From: Bacillota bacterium
Lineage (GTDB): Bacteria > Bacillota > UBA4882 > UBA8346
Assembly: GCA_023402395.1 (NCBI GenBank)
Contig: JAEYGI010000004.1
Location: forward strand, 124,001-188,000
Reading direction: 5' to 3'
Length of the DNA stretch: 64,000 bases
Shown here: positions 1 to 8,041 of the stretch, piece after piece
Numbering within the stretch: position 1 is the first letter of the stretch
How the letters are laid out: every line of letters starts with the position of its first letter
Translations under genes and position numbers: made by a program
Notes under the pieces: generated by a model
What the model was told of the DNA's origin: nothing
What the model saw: the letters and a program-made list of their open reading frames with translations, nothing else
The model's database searches: none

Positions 1-383
1 CGCGGCTCGGTCATGCCAATCACCGGATGGACGGTGACGTTATCCATGCCCCCGATCCGCTCGATCGCGTTCACCACTTGGCTATGTTTCATCCGTAATT
101 GCCCCGGATAGCTTAGATGCTGCATCTGGCAGCCCCCGCAGTCATCATAGACCGGACAGAAAGGAACGGCCCGGTCCGTCGCCGGCGTCATTATCGCCGT
201 TACCACGCCGCGGGCGAAGTTCTTCCGGACCTCGGTCACCCGGACCCGCACCTTCTCTCCGGCCAAGGCCTCCGGAATAAACAACGTGAAATTCTGATAA
301 CGGCCGACCCCTTGGCCCTCGTGACTAAATCCGGTTATCTCAACCTCCAGCTCCTGTCCAACCCGCACCGGGCGTTCCGCCAT
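1..383 (-). CDS. 23S rRNA (uracil-C5)-methyltransferase, RlmD/TrmA-like (partial)
   Basis: N-terminal 127 residues only; the C-terminus lies beyond the window start. The first ~60 residues form a TRAM-like RNA-binding domain (HEGQGVGRYQNF), followed by the Cys cluster CPVYDDCGGCQMQHL that binds an Fe-S cluster in RumA/RlmD-type enzymes. The family methylates uracil C5 in 23S rRNA with S-adenosylmethionine. The ATG at 383 is preceded by GGAG nine bases upstream, and an in-frame stop lies a little further upstream. The SAM-binding and catalytic domains are not visible, so RlmCD and RlmD cannot be separated. Confidence 0.85.
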   Translation of the reverse strand, partial: MAERPVRVGQELEVEITGFSHEGQGVGRYQNFTLFIPEALAGEKVRVRVTEVRKNFARGVVTAIMTPATDRAVPFCPVYDDCGGCQMQHLSYPGQLRMKHSQVVNAIERIGGMDNVTVHPVIGMTEP

Positions 384-463
384 CGCTATCGACTCCGTTT
401 CCTGCAAAAGTATAAACTTCAATCCTTACTACGCTATTGGCATCAAATTTTCCTTCAAAAAAC

Positions 464-775
464 TTATAACCGAAGATGCGCCATTCCGGTTGAATCAGTT
501 TCAATTACGGCCTTCTCCGCGATCGCCTCGGCGGCTTGCAAAAGCGCCATCATATCCGGACCCTTGAGTTCACCCTCTTTCCCCATCAGGGCCAGCCTGA
601 CCAGGCGAATCTTCTCCGCCAGCTCCGGATATTCGTTTACCGCTTCGCTTTCCGCCTCCGCCAAATGCCCCACCGCCAGCCAGCGATGCAGCGGATACCC
701 CAGCCGGGCCTCAATATTTAAAACAATAGCTTGCGCCAAATGCTTTCGAACACAGTATAAGCAAGTTTCCCTCAA
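464..775 (-). CDS. Small conserved-looking CxxC protein, function unknown
   Basis: Unrecognised protein of about 103 residues, mostly helical. It opens with a CxxC pair followed by a basic helix (CLYCVRKHLAQA), then GYPLHRWLAVGHLAEAE, and charged helices rich in Glu and Ala. I chose the TTG at 775 because AAGGAG sits eight bases upstream; the GTG at 784 overlaps that ribosome site. It follows the methyltransferase start with opposite-end spacing of about 80 bases on the same strand, so it may be transcribed ahead of it. CxxC plus a His could bind metal, but this is inference. Confidence 0.5.
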   Translation of the reverse strand: MRETCLYCVRKHLAQAIVLNIEARLGYPLHRWLAVGHLAEAESEAVNEYPELAEKIRLVRLALMGKEGELKGPDMMALLQAAEAIAEKAVIETDSTGMAHLRL

Positions 776-805
776 TGAAAACACTCCTTATTTAGAAGCG
801 TTGTG

Positions 806-930
806 GTAACCCTAAGCCGAAGGCTTTAGGTTGCACACAAAAGCTCAGAGAAGCAAGGGATAAAGTCATTTTCGAATAAAACGTAGAAATATTGTAGAAA
901 TGATTGACTTTATCCCATGGTTTAAACAAA
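806..930 (+). ncRNA. Structured RNA-like element, copy A
   Basis: A hairpin at 808-832 with a CC-GAA-GG apex is followed by the linker GCACACAAAAGCTCAG and then a perfect 12-bp stem, GGGATAAAGTCA (857-868) with TGACTTTATCCC (905-916). The same order of parts, with the same GAA-capped hairpin and nearly the same linker but a different long-stem sequence, occurs on the minus strand at 49871-50050. No gene lies downstream on the plus strand before convergent genes, so a stand-alone RNA or a small mobile element fits better than a riboswitch. It matches no RNA class I recognise. Confidence 0.4.
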
Positions 931-1045
931 ATGAATAAACCAATCCATTTATCTAAGGTATATTATGAGTTTTGTCATCGAAGGTAACCGGGCTTTCCGC
1001 GCCTGATTTTAAAAGCCCGCGGCAAATCGGCGCTTTACGTTAAAA

Positions 1046-1068
1046 AAAGCTGTCGATCCGACAGCTTT
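1046..1068 (-). terminator. Rho-independent terminator after cteB
   Basis: Perfect 10-bp stem AAAGCTGTCG / CGACAGCTTT with a 3-base loop, followed on the minus strand by seven T. It lies about 50 bases past the cteB stop. Confidence 0.8.
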
Positions 1069-1116
1069 AAATCTGGAGAAACTTTTTTATACGCTTTTAA
1101 TAAAGTAAGAGTTCTT

Positions 1117-2433
1117 TCAGATATTCTCCGCTTCCTCTAGCGGTGATTCCGCTGCGATCCCCTTGAGCGCCAAGGCGCATTCAATTCGCCTTCGCTGAAG
1201 CTTGCAGCCAAGCTCATCTGGCTCGTAAATCGAGCCATTAAAGAGATGGGCATTGGCATGGCAGCCGCCGCTGCAATAAAACCTGGCCCAACACTCGGCG
1301 CAGCCTTTTTTCCGGTAAAGGGTAGCCGCACCGAACTCCCGGCGCAGATCATCCCGAACAATTCCCCGCTCTACATCGCCCATGGCAAAGGTTTCTCTGC
1401 CCACGAACTGATGGCAGGGGTAAAGCACGCCGGCAGGAGTCACGGCAAAATAATCGAATCCGGCCCCGCACCCGGTCAATCGCTTGGGCAGGCAAGGCCC
1501 GTGTTCCAGGCTGACCTCGAAATGAAAGAAGGTAAAACCGGCGTCGGCTTGTTTCCGCTCCAGGTAAAACTCGGCCAGCTTCTCATACTCGGCCTCGATC
1601 CGTTCGAGATGCTCTTCGGTAAGCCGGTAGTCCCCGTCCTTATCGACCACCGGTTCCAGTGACAACTCCCGGAAGCCCAAGTCATACAGGTGTTTGACAT
1701 CGTTGGCGAAATCCAGATTGTTGGCGGTATACGTGCCCCGGAGATAGTAATTGCGGTGTCCGCGGCTCTCCACCAGCCGCTGAAACTTGGGAACAATCCG
1801 CTGATACACCCCCTGGCCGCGCATCCGGTCATTCACTTCCGCCCGGCCGTCCAGGGATAACACCAGCGCCAACTGATAGTCGTTGAGAAAGTCCTGAACC
1901 GCCTCATCCAGGGCGATCCCGTTGGTGGTCAAGGTAAAATGAATCTCCTTGCCCATGCTAGATGCCCTGTCCCTGCCGTACTCAATGACTTCTTTCACGA
2001 CTCCCAGATTGAGCAAAGGCTCTCCGCCGAAGAAATCGACTTCCAACTGGCGGCGTTTACCGGATTGATCCAGCAGCAGGTCCACGGACCTTTTCCCGAC
2101 GGCCGCACTCATCTGCTCCCGGGCTCCGCCGAACGGCCCGGTCCCGGCAAAACAGTAACCGCAACGTAGATTGCAGTCATGGGAAACGTGCAGGCAAAGC
2201 GCTTTGAGAATCGGCTCCCTGGTCAACTCCACCGGTTCATCGGGATGATCGGACAGGTATCCGGCGGATCGTAACTCGGCCAGGTCTGAATCAATCTGCT
2301 CCCGGACCCCGTCCGAGACCGGATAGCCGTTTAAATACTGATGCACCGAGCGGTCCACCACAAACAGCGAATTGCTCGGTACATCCAGCAGAAAATAACG
2401 GCCTAACGCCCAGAAAGAATGCCAATTGACCAT
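1117..2433 (-). CDS. cteB: SCIFF peptide thioether maturase (radical SAM/SPASM)
   Basis: Radical SAM enzyme of about 438 residues that installs Cys-to-Thr/Ser thioether bridges in the SCIFF peptide. The radical SAM motif CNLRCGYC is near residue 90 (HDCNLRCGYCFAG). The C-terminal SPASM part shows GCGAGFDYFAVTP, LYPCHQFVG, CAECWARFYCSGGC and a final GCKLQRRR, the layout of CteB-type maturases binding two auxiliary clusters. An N-terminal RiPP-recognition-like region precedes the barrel. The ATG at 2433 has GGAGGT five bases upstream; the longer reading from 2472 would overlap that site. The precursor gene lies just upstream with a hairpin between. Confidence 0.9.
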   Translation of the reverse strand: MVNWHSFWALGRYFLLDVPSNSLFVVDRSVHQYLNGYPVSDGVREQIDSDLAELRSAGYLSDHPDEPVELTREPILKALCLHVSHDCNLRCGYCFAGTGPFGGAREQMSAAVGKRSVDLLLDQSGKRRQLEVDFFGGEPLLNLGVVKEVIEYGRDRASSMGKEIHFTLTTNGIALDEAVQDFLNDYQLALVLSLDGRAEVNDRMRGQGVYQRIVPKFQRLVESRGHRNYYLRGTYTANNLDFANDVKHLYDLGFRELSLEPVVDKDGDYRLTEEHLERIEAEYEKLAEFYLERKQADAGFTFFHFEVSLEHGPCLPKRLTGCGAGFDYFAVTPAGVLYPCHQFVGRETFAMGDVERGIVRDDLRREFGAATLYRKKGCAECWARFYCSGGCHANAHLFNGSIYEPDELGCKLQRRRIECALALKGIAAESPLEEAENI

Positions 2434-2458
2434 GATCCACCTCCGTTCCAAATTAAAA

Positions 2459-2476
2459 AGCCATGTGACCATGGCT
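2459..2476 (-). promoter_or_regulatory. Intergenic hairpin between cteA and cteB (partial terminator)
   Basis: AGCCATG, four-base loop, CATGGCT, then TTTTTAATTT on the minus strand. It sits between precursor and maturase and could let much precursor mRNA end here while some read through to cteB. The placement is seen; the role is inferred. Confidence 0.55.
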
Positions 2477-2516
2477 TACGCAAGTAAAATGAAACTCATA
2501 TGTACCCGAAGAACTT

Positions 2517-2654
2517 TTATTTCTGGCAAACTTGATTGCCGACCGTACAAGAAGTTTTACAAGCCGATTGGCAAGAGTTCTTGCATTCGCCGCAACCACC
2601 GGTCTGCACTGTGGCGGCCAGTTTGCCTTGGACTAGCGCTTTGATCAGTTTCAT
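2517..2654 (-). CDS. cteA: SCIFF ribosomal peptide precursor (six Cys in forty-five residues)
   Basis: Exactly 45 residues with six Cys at positions 21, 24, 28, 32, 36 and 43 in the pattern GGCGECKNSCQSACKTSC, and a leader beginning MKLIKALVQGKLA. This is the defining pattern of SCIFF, a near-universal RiPP of Clostridia whose role is unknown. A strong GGAGG lies eight bases before the ATG. It is directly downstream of tRNA-Ala and upstream of its maturase, so all three may share a transcript. Confidence 0.93.
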   Translation of the reverse strand: MKLIKALVQGKLAATVQTGGCGECKNSCQSACKTSCTVGNQVCQK

Positions 2655-2687
2655 TCCCAAAACCTCCGCTACCAAAGATAAAAGTTT

Positions 2688-2763
2688 TGGTGGACCCGAA
2701 GGGATTCGAACCCTCGACCTCTGCGATGCGAACGCAGCGCTCTCCCAACTGAGCCACGGGCCC
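2688..2763 (-). tRNA. tRNA-Ala (anticodon CGC)
   Basis: Folds as a full cloverleaf of 76 bases including an encoded CCA. Acceptor GGGCCCG pairs with CGGGTCC (one G-U), the anticodon loop is TTCGCAT closed by CTGCG/CGCAG, and the T arm carries GGTTCGAATCC. Anticodon CGC reads the Ala codon GCG. Confidence 0.96.
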
Positions 2764-2847
2764 CCATTTGTCACGGTCCTCGACCGCCTAATTATTATAA
2801 CACGACACCTCCGCTTTGCCAAGGGTAATCGTTGGAAACTGTTTATC

Positions 2848-3678
2848 TTATTCTTCTTTTCGCATGATTAAAATGTTCTGGTGAGTGATGTTCGGTACAA
2901 AACAGCTCTTGATCGCATAAGGCTTCAACGGCCGCTGCGTCGCTTTATTCCACCAAATGCGAAGCCCCTTCCATTTAAATCCATTTTTGCGCAACTCTTC
3001 GGCGACCAGGGTTCCCAGCGGCAGATATTCACCCTGATGAAACCGGTCTCCGATTAACAACACCAGATAGCGCCTGGGCTGGAGAATCCGAAAGGCTTCC
3101 TTGCCGAAACTGCCGACCTTTTTCAGATACTCATCATAGGTTCGGCAATTCCCAAAATCGGCCGGTTCAGCGGAGAACATATTAAAATTGGTCTCGTTTC
3201 TAAAGCCGGTGACGCGATGGTTGCAGCCGTAAGGCGGATCGGTGATGATCGCCGCCACCGATTCCGGCTCCAGATCACGCATCACCGCCAGACAATCTCC
3301 TTGAACCATCCTGGCCTGAAGTTTCTTCCCTCGCCGCTCGCCATCGCGGGCCACCAAGGTTCCAGCCTGTTGCCGGTATTCCTCGGCCAGCCGTTGATAA
3401 ATCCCGACCCACAGCGGATTGAGCTCAACCCCCAGGGCTTGCCGGCCGACCAATTCCGCGCCCAAAAGCGTCCCGCCAACACCGGCGAACGGATCGAAGA
3501 CGGATTCGCCCGATTTGGTAAAAAAAGCGATGATCTCGGCCATCAGCTCCGGAGGTTTCATGGCGCCGTGTTTCTTGCGGAGCGAGAAGGTCAGGTCCGG
3601 CGGAAAATTAGTCTCATAAATCGTATTGGTCCAATACAGCCATTGCGATCCATTCAGTTCATTAAGTCGGTTTTCCAA
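2848..3678 (-). CDS. DNA (N4/N6)-methyltransferase, orphan
   Basis: A 276-residue N6/N4-type DNA methyltransferase. The SAM-binding motif VFDPFAGVGGTLLGAE is near residue 60 and the catalytic DPPYG (TDPPYGCNHRV) near 150; a short N-terminal part carries WTNTIYETNFPPD. The TTG at 3678 has GGGAG upstream. No restriction endonuclease gene is next to it, so it may act as an orphan (epigenetic or phage-like) methylase. The target sequence cannot be read from the protein. Confidence 0.8.
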   Translation of the reverse strand: MENRLNELNGSQWLYWTNTIYETNFPPDLTFSLRKKHGAMKPPELMAEIIAFFTKSGESVFDPFAGVGGTLLGAELVGRQALGVELNPLWVGIYQRLAEEYRQQAGTLVARDGERRGKKLQARMVQGDCLAVMRDLEPESVAAIITDPPYGCNHRVTGFRNETNFNMFSAEPADFGNCRTYDEYLKKVGSFGKEAFRILQPRRYLVLLIGDRFHQGEYLPLGTLVAEELRKNGFKWKGLRIWWNKATQRPLKPYAIKSCFVPNITHQNILIMRKEE

Positions 3679-3783
3679 ACGTTTCTCTCCCAGGTATTGA
3701 TCTCCTCGATTAGCATTCCCCGATTCCAGAAAATCTGCCTGTCAAACGCCAATAAATCGTTTGACGGACTCATTTTCCTTCCG

Positions 3784-3972
3784 ATGGTTTTCGTTTGCTT
3801 TCGAATCTTTTCGTTTGGCTTCGTTTATTTTCGGTTCAACAACAAAATGTTTTCGTTTGGCTTCGGATGTTTTCGATTTGACAACAGAATGCTTTCGTTT
3901 TCTTTCGAATTCTTTCGATTGGGCAACAAAATGATTTCGTTTGCTTTCGGATGCTTTCGATTGGGTCGCCAA
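3784..3972. repeat. 21-bp periodic array 1 (nine units, 42-bp superunit)
   Basis: Nine consecutive 21-base units with no indel. Two unit types alternate, one like ATGTTTTCGTTTGGCTTCGG and one like TGTTTTCGATTTGACAACAG, so the visible superperiod is 42 bp. The plus strand is open and would read Phe-rich 14-residue repeats (FSFGFGCFRFDNRM); the minus strand is open too (3742-4086) and would read Lys/Arg/Glu-rich heptads (SKTSEAKRKHFVVE). Neither has a convincing start: the minus-strand ATG at 4086 lies inside a terminator stem. Two other arrays in the window share the 21-bp period. Confidence 0.85.
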
Positions 3973-4072
3973 ATGAGAAGTTTTTAAACCCTGGTTTAAA
4001 GGTTTAAAAAGGTTAGCGCCGCAGCCGGCGCTCGGCTGACCGCAGCCAAACGTTTGGATCCCGAGGCAATAA

Positions 4073-4103
4073 AAGACCTTTCGCATCCATCGCGAAAGGT
4101 CTT
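4073..4103 (-). terminator. Terminator of the LPS-export operon
   Basis: 12-bp stem AAGACCTTTCGC / GCGAAAGGTCTT with a 7-base loop, followed by TTTTATT on the minus strand. It lies about 100 bases after the lptD stop. Confidence 0.75.
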
Positions 4104-4204
4104 ATTATTTATAAAATAAAATTTGTAACGGCGAATTCCTTTATTAGCGGAATTCGAAGCATTGGATAAACTCCGGCAGGTTGAGATGCTAGGGGTGCCA
4201 AGGG

Positions 4205-5611
4205 CTAAAGCTTGATTTGGAACGCGAACTCCAGCGAGTCTTCGGCGACATCCCATCCCAGCGTCGTTTTAAAGCAACAACCGTCGCTTACGAATCCGTA
4301 AACCTGCCGGATCCAATCCGATCGATTGAAATTGTAGGTCCCGCTCACCATAAAACGTAATTGGTCGTTCAACGGCAGATTGATGTCATAGAGAAGGTTT
4401 CCGCCCAACTTATAATCGTCCAGAAATTCCTCCTGAAGCTGATTCCAGTCCCCGCCGCGGAGATCGTACAGTTGGAGATAACTCAGCCTCCAAAGCGGAC
4501 TGGGCTTGTAGTCCAGCCGGTATCCTCCGAAGACCCCTTCGTCAATCATGCTCCGGTCATGCTGATATAGATAACCTGCGGTCAACCCGGCCTGCCAGTT
4601 CCCGATGGGAGTCTCCCAATACTTTCGGGTTAAAGTGACGCTTGCTTCCCGTTGGGCCTCTGAAGTCAGGTCGGCTCTCCCGTCCAATCGAAATTCAAAC
4701 AAGGGATAATCCGCCTCAAACTCATGGATCATCGTTAAAAAGCCATCCGAATTGTATTCGATGTCAAACGCATTATTAAAATGGTCCCAATTGTTCCCAA
4801 GTCCCATTGCGATCTTCGAGGGTTCCCTGCTGTTCAACTCGCCCCGGAACCGCCAGTCCTGTCGCGAGTTCACCGGGGAAGTGTATTCGTAATTGAACCG
4901 CATCCCGTCGTCCTTGTTGTAGCCCAAATCAAAACGGGGTAACTGTTTCCCCTGCTTCAAAGTCAGCCGGGGATAGTAGAAGACCGGAACCCCCTTCAAT
5001 TTGAGAACGACCTTCTCTAGGTGAACTTCCTCGCCACTGAGCCGGATCTGCTTGGCCGAAAACAAGTAATCCGGATTAGGCTTGGGGCAACGGGTCAGGC
5101 CGGCGTCCTCGATCTCCATGGTTTCGCCGGCGAGCGAAGCTTGTCCGCCCGTGATTTGATAGTCACGGTCAACCCCGGCGACGGTTCCCGTAAACCGCCC
5201 CAATTGGCCGGAAGAATCCTTGAAGTTATAGCGGATGGTTTCGGTCCGGTATTCCTCACGATCGGATACCACCCGGACTCCTCCCGTGGCCTCCAGCCAA
5301 CCGGTCTGATTATTAAAAGTTAGCTTGGCGGCGGTAAGCGTCATCTTGCCCCGGGTCAGCCGCACCCGGCCGGTGGCCTCGGCAACTTCAAGATTACCGT
5401 CATAAACCAGTGAATCGGCCTCCACCGTCAAATCTTCTCTGGTCATGACCACTTCTTCATTGGCGGTGGTCAGATTGGAGTTAAAATCATAATCCACGCT
5501 TCCCTTGGCTTCAATCTTAACCTCCGAGTCCCCGGCCCCCAATACCGTCGCACAATTCAGACCCAGTAAGACAAACACGAGTATAACGGCGAAGCATAGT
5601 CTCTCTTTAAT
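4205..5611 (-). CDS. lptD: LPS-assembly outer-membrane protein LptD-like
   Basis: Outer-membrane translocon that receives LPS from the periplasmic bridge. The N-terminal third is OstA-like (VKIEAKGSVDYDF ... TANEEVVMTREDLTVEAD); the rest is barrel-like with alternating strands, and a Cys pair (SDGCCFKTTLGWD) near the C-terminus recalls the paired Cys of LptD. At about 460 residues it is much shorter than proteobacterial LptD. A good signal peptide (KERLCFAVILVFVLLG) is only complete if translation starts at an ATT at 5611, just after the stop of the preceding gene; the first usual start is the GTG at 5578, which removes the charged n-region. Confidence 0.75.
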   Translation of the reverse strand: MKERLCFAVILVFVLLGLNCATVLGAGDSEVKIEAKGSVDYDFNSNLTTANEEVVMTREDLTVEADSLVYDGNLEVAEATGRVRLTRGKMTLTAAKLTFNNQTGWLEATGGVRVVSDREEYRTETIRYNFKDSSGQLGRFTGTVAGVDRDYQITGGQASLAGETMEIEDAGLTRCPKPNPDYLFSAKQIRLSGEEVHLEKVVLKLKGVPVFYYPRLTLKQGKQLPRFDLGYNKDDGMRFNYEYTSPVNSRQDWRFRGELNSREPSKIAMGLGNNWDHFNNAFDIEYNSDGFLTMIHEFEADYPLFEFRLDGRADLTSEAQREASVTLTRKYWETPIGNWQAGLTAGYLYQHDRSMIDEGVFGGYRLDYKPSPLWRLSYLQLYDLRGGDWNQLQEEFLDDYKLGGNLLYDINLPLNDQLRFMVSGTYNFNRSDWIRQVYGFVSDGCCFKTTLGWDVAEDSLEFAFQIKL

Positions 5612-5617
5612 TGTCTT

Positions 5618-6547
5618 CTACCCCCGGTCCTCCGCTAAAGTATAAATTCGGAACCCTTCATTCACCTGAACGTAAAAGTCGGTCCCTTCTTTAATCGTTT
5701 TTTCTTGACCTTTGATAATTAATCCAAACAAAATCCCGCCCGGCCCAAAGGCCAGCATTCCGGCGGTACTCGCACCGACCGCTTTTTGCAATGAGGAATT
5801 CAACTCGGATGCCTTCGCGCCGTAAAACAGCCCGACCGGTGTGCCGTCCAGGGTTCGAACCGCGCCGAAATCCAAAACCAGCATGGCGTCCCGGCCCAGC
5901 GTATCAGGGCGTTTGACCTGCTGCAGCCGGCCCGTCCCCAACGTACCTTCCGGGAAGATTATCGCGTTTTGATACGAACTGGTTTCAATGACCTCAAACC
6001 GGAAGCTGTCCCCTGCCTTATTTTTTTTAGAATTTAAACTATCCAGCAGCCTGACTTTTACCAGGACCCCTTCCGGAATGCTGGTCCAACGCGCCCGGAC
6101 CGAACCTCCGGGAAAGGTCTGGTTGATCAGCCTTTCAAGCCGTTTGGTGAGCGAACCGGAAGAAGCGCTTCCGAATAATACGGTTTCAACCTGTTCGGTC
6201 CTGGACAACAGTGAGCCGGTATGCATCCGGCGGTAAATCACCCACTCCAGTGCCTGGATCTTATATAATAACGAAATATCGTGCGGTTGGTTCTCAAAAA
6301 CAACCTTATCCAAATATTTCAAGCGTTCCACCAAGCTGCCGTCGCGGTTTTTTCCGATAAAGCCGGCCTCAAAACGATCCAGCCGTTCCATCAAGCTCCC
6401 GGATCCGGGTTGGCCATAAACAAAGGTTTCAAGCTCATCCAGCCAGTCCACTGGATTTCGGACCCATTCGTCAGCGGTGATTACCTGACCGGCAAACAAC
6501 AGCAATAGTATAAAAAAGGCCGGAACAGCCTTTTTTAAAAACTTCAT
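5618..6547 (-). CDS. Exported protein with four GSL..RL repeats, outer-membrane cluster
   Basis: Function unknown. A signal peptide (KFLKKAVPAFFILLLLF) precedes four helical repeats of about 30 residues built on ETFVYG..GSLMERLDRFE, FIG..GSLVERLKYLD, SLLYKIQALE and VLFG..GSLTKRLERL. A beta-rich domain follows (PEGVLVKVRLLDSLNSKKNK ... FPEGTLGTGRLQQVKRP). Similar GSLxxRLxxLE repeats occur, as I recall, in proteins next to outer-membrane genes of Negativicutes. I chose the second ATG because AGGAGG is seven bases before it but abuts the first. It is followed within a few bases by lptD, suggesting coupled translation. Confidence 0.6.
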   Translation of the reverse strand: MKFLKKAVPAFFILLLLFAGQVITADEWVRNPVDWLDELETFVYGQPGSGSLMERLDRFEAGFIGKNRDGSLVERLKYLDKVVFENQPHDISLLYKIQALEWVIYRRMHTGSLLSRTEQVETVLFGSASSGSLTKRLERLINQTFPGGSVRARWTSIPEGVLVKVRLLDSLNSKKNKAGDSFRFEVIETSSYQNAIIFPEGTLGTGRLQQVKRPDTLGRDAMLVLDFGAVRTLDGTPVGLFYGAKASELNSSLQKAVGASTAGMLAFGPGGILFGLIIKGQEKTIKEGTDFYVQVNEGFRIYTLAEDRG

Positions 6548-6610
6548 TCCCATACCTCCTAAAAACAGGCATTATCAGACGCAATGTTCGCCTGATCCGC
6601 GAAGCAGTGG

Positions 6611-7999
6611 CTAAAAGCGGAAGGAAAACGCTCCGGTAACGGTAGGGTCATCATCAAATTTTAAAAATTGATAGGCCAGCCACAATGTCATCCAGCGATT
6701 GTACTCCACACCAACCGACGTAGTGCTGAGCAAACTGTTTTTCGACTGTGAATTTACAAACGATTGATAGGTCAATACCGTCCAATAATCATTGAATTCA
6801 TATTGAAGGCCGGCGCTTGCCTTGGTGTCGGTCGGCCACAGATCTGCCAGCCCGTAATTGAAATCCCGGTATAGTAGATCCACCCCGCCGTAAATTGAAG
6901 CCTGCGGCGTCAAGGAGATTGAACCCTGGAAATTGATTTGCAGCGCTTTAATATCGCTGCGCTTGATACTGTCCAGGTCAACTGCGTTGCCGGCACCTCT
7001 CGGGTTATAGAACGGCAACCCCAAATTGCCCATTTCCAGGCTCGGCCGGCTTGATGGAGTATTGGTATAAATCAATAACCCTCCAAATTTCAACCCGCGC
7101 CGCAAATCTCCCAAAAAAAGCTTGGATTGTAAATCAGTTTCCAGTTTCCGATAGCCTTCGAATGAAAGCGACCCCGAGAATTTCCATAGGTTCTGGACCT
7201 GCTGCATCTGGTTAACTTCATCGAGTAACGCCAACACCCGATTGCTGATGCCCGTCTGCGGCAAACGTTCCGGTATCGACAGGCCCGTTTGGGAATTATC
7301 GTCCAACGGGAATAGATAATATCCGGGCAATCCGAGTTCCTCATGAACCGGCAGGCTACCTTTGACGACCAGAAACGACGGTTTGGAAAGCAACGACGGC
7401 TGGTAGACAACGTTAACCCCTTCGAGGCTCTCCAGCAAACCAATGTTATCCGGCTCGACATAGGAAAAAGGAATGAAGATAAAGGACTTCCGTTTCAGTT
7501 CCCAATAATACTGTCCTAAGTAATAGAACGGCTCATTGGAAGCGGAAAAGGAGTCTTTATGTAATAACTGATCAAGATCCAAATACTCATCGGTTTGAAG
7601 ATCCGCTTTGACCAGTTTGGGGCTGACATTATGAATATCGGTGATATTGATTCCCAGATCGCCCAGTTCTTCCTGGAAATCACCGATCAGCCGCTGCAAC
7701 GATTCGATGGCTCCAGGCGAAATTTCCGGTTCTATTTGTCGGCCTCGTCTCTGATTCAGCCTCTCGTTAATGAATTGCTTGATAAAGTAAGCGATTTCAA
7801 ACCGGGAGAGCGGGTTTCCGGAACGGACCCAGCTCCCGGAATAATTCGTTATTAATCCCTCGCCGGCCAATAGTTCCAGATCGGTATAAACCCGGCTTCC
7901 AACTGGAACCGTTTCCAAGTCGCCGGCCCATCCGGTTCCGGCGGCCAGTAATATGAAGGCGATTATCGATAGATACCAGCGAAGATACACGCGTGACAT
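6611..7999 (-). CDS. Outer-membrane beta-barrel protein with SLH-like N-terminus
   Basis: About 462 residues with a signal peptide (MSRVYLRWYLSIIAFILLAA). Residues ~30-80 resemble an S-layer-homology unit (VYTDLELLAGEGLI ... PLSRFEIAYFIKQFI), which in diderm Firmicutes binds outer-membrane proteins to the cell wall. The C-terminal half has amphipathic strands and ends in Phe (TGAFSFRF), the usual barrel end signal. It probably is a porin or related barrel; the substrate is unknown. It lies between a YqgF-like gene and the repeat protein in the same direction. Confidence 0.6.
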   Translation of the reverse strand: MSRVYLRWYLSIIAFILLAAGTGWAGDLETVPVGSRVYTDLELLAGEGLITNYSGSWVRSGNPLSRFEIAYFIKQFINERLNQRRGRQIEPEISPGAIESLQRLIGDFQEELGDLGINITDIHNVSPKLVKADLQTDEYLDLDQLLHKDSFSASNEPFYYLGQYYWELKRKSFIFIPFSYVEPDNIGLLESLEGVNVVYQPSLLSKPSFLVVKGSLPVHEELGLPGYYLFPLDDNSQTGLSIPERLPQTGISNRVLALLDEVNQMQQVQNLWKFSGSLSFEGYRKLETDLQSKLFLGDLRRGLKFGGLLIYTNTPSSRPSLEMGNLGLPFYNPRGAGNAVDLDSIKRSDIKALQINFQGSISLTPQASIYGGVDLLYRDFNYGLADLWPTDTKASAGLQYEFNDYWTVLTYQSFVNSQSKNSLLSTTSVGVEYNRWMTLWLAYQFLKFDDDPTVTGAFSFRF

Positions 8000-8041
8000 G
8001 GTAACCTTCCTATTCGACTATATATACTTATTATCGTCCAA

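Noticed and set aside
117..809. 230-codon plus-strand ORF at the window start
   Set aside because: It runs opposite the methyltransferase and the CxxC gene, which have clear motifs and ribosome sites.
806..930. Known riboswitch or SRP/6S RNA
   Set aside because: The conserved cores of the classes I know are not present, and no gene follows on that strand.
3217..3987. Long plus-strand ORF opposite the DNA methyltransferase
   Set aside because: It is the reverse of the methyltransferase gene plus array 1; no ribosome site and no family match.
3742..4086. Lys-rich minus-strand ORF across array 1 as a gene
   Set aside because: Its only ATG is in the stem of a terminator and has no ribosome site.
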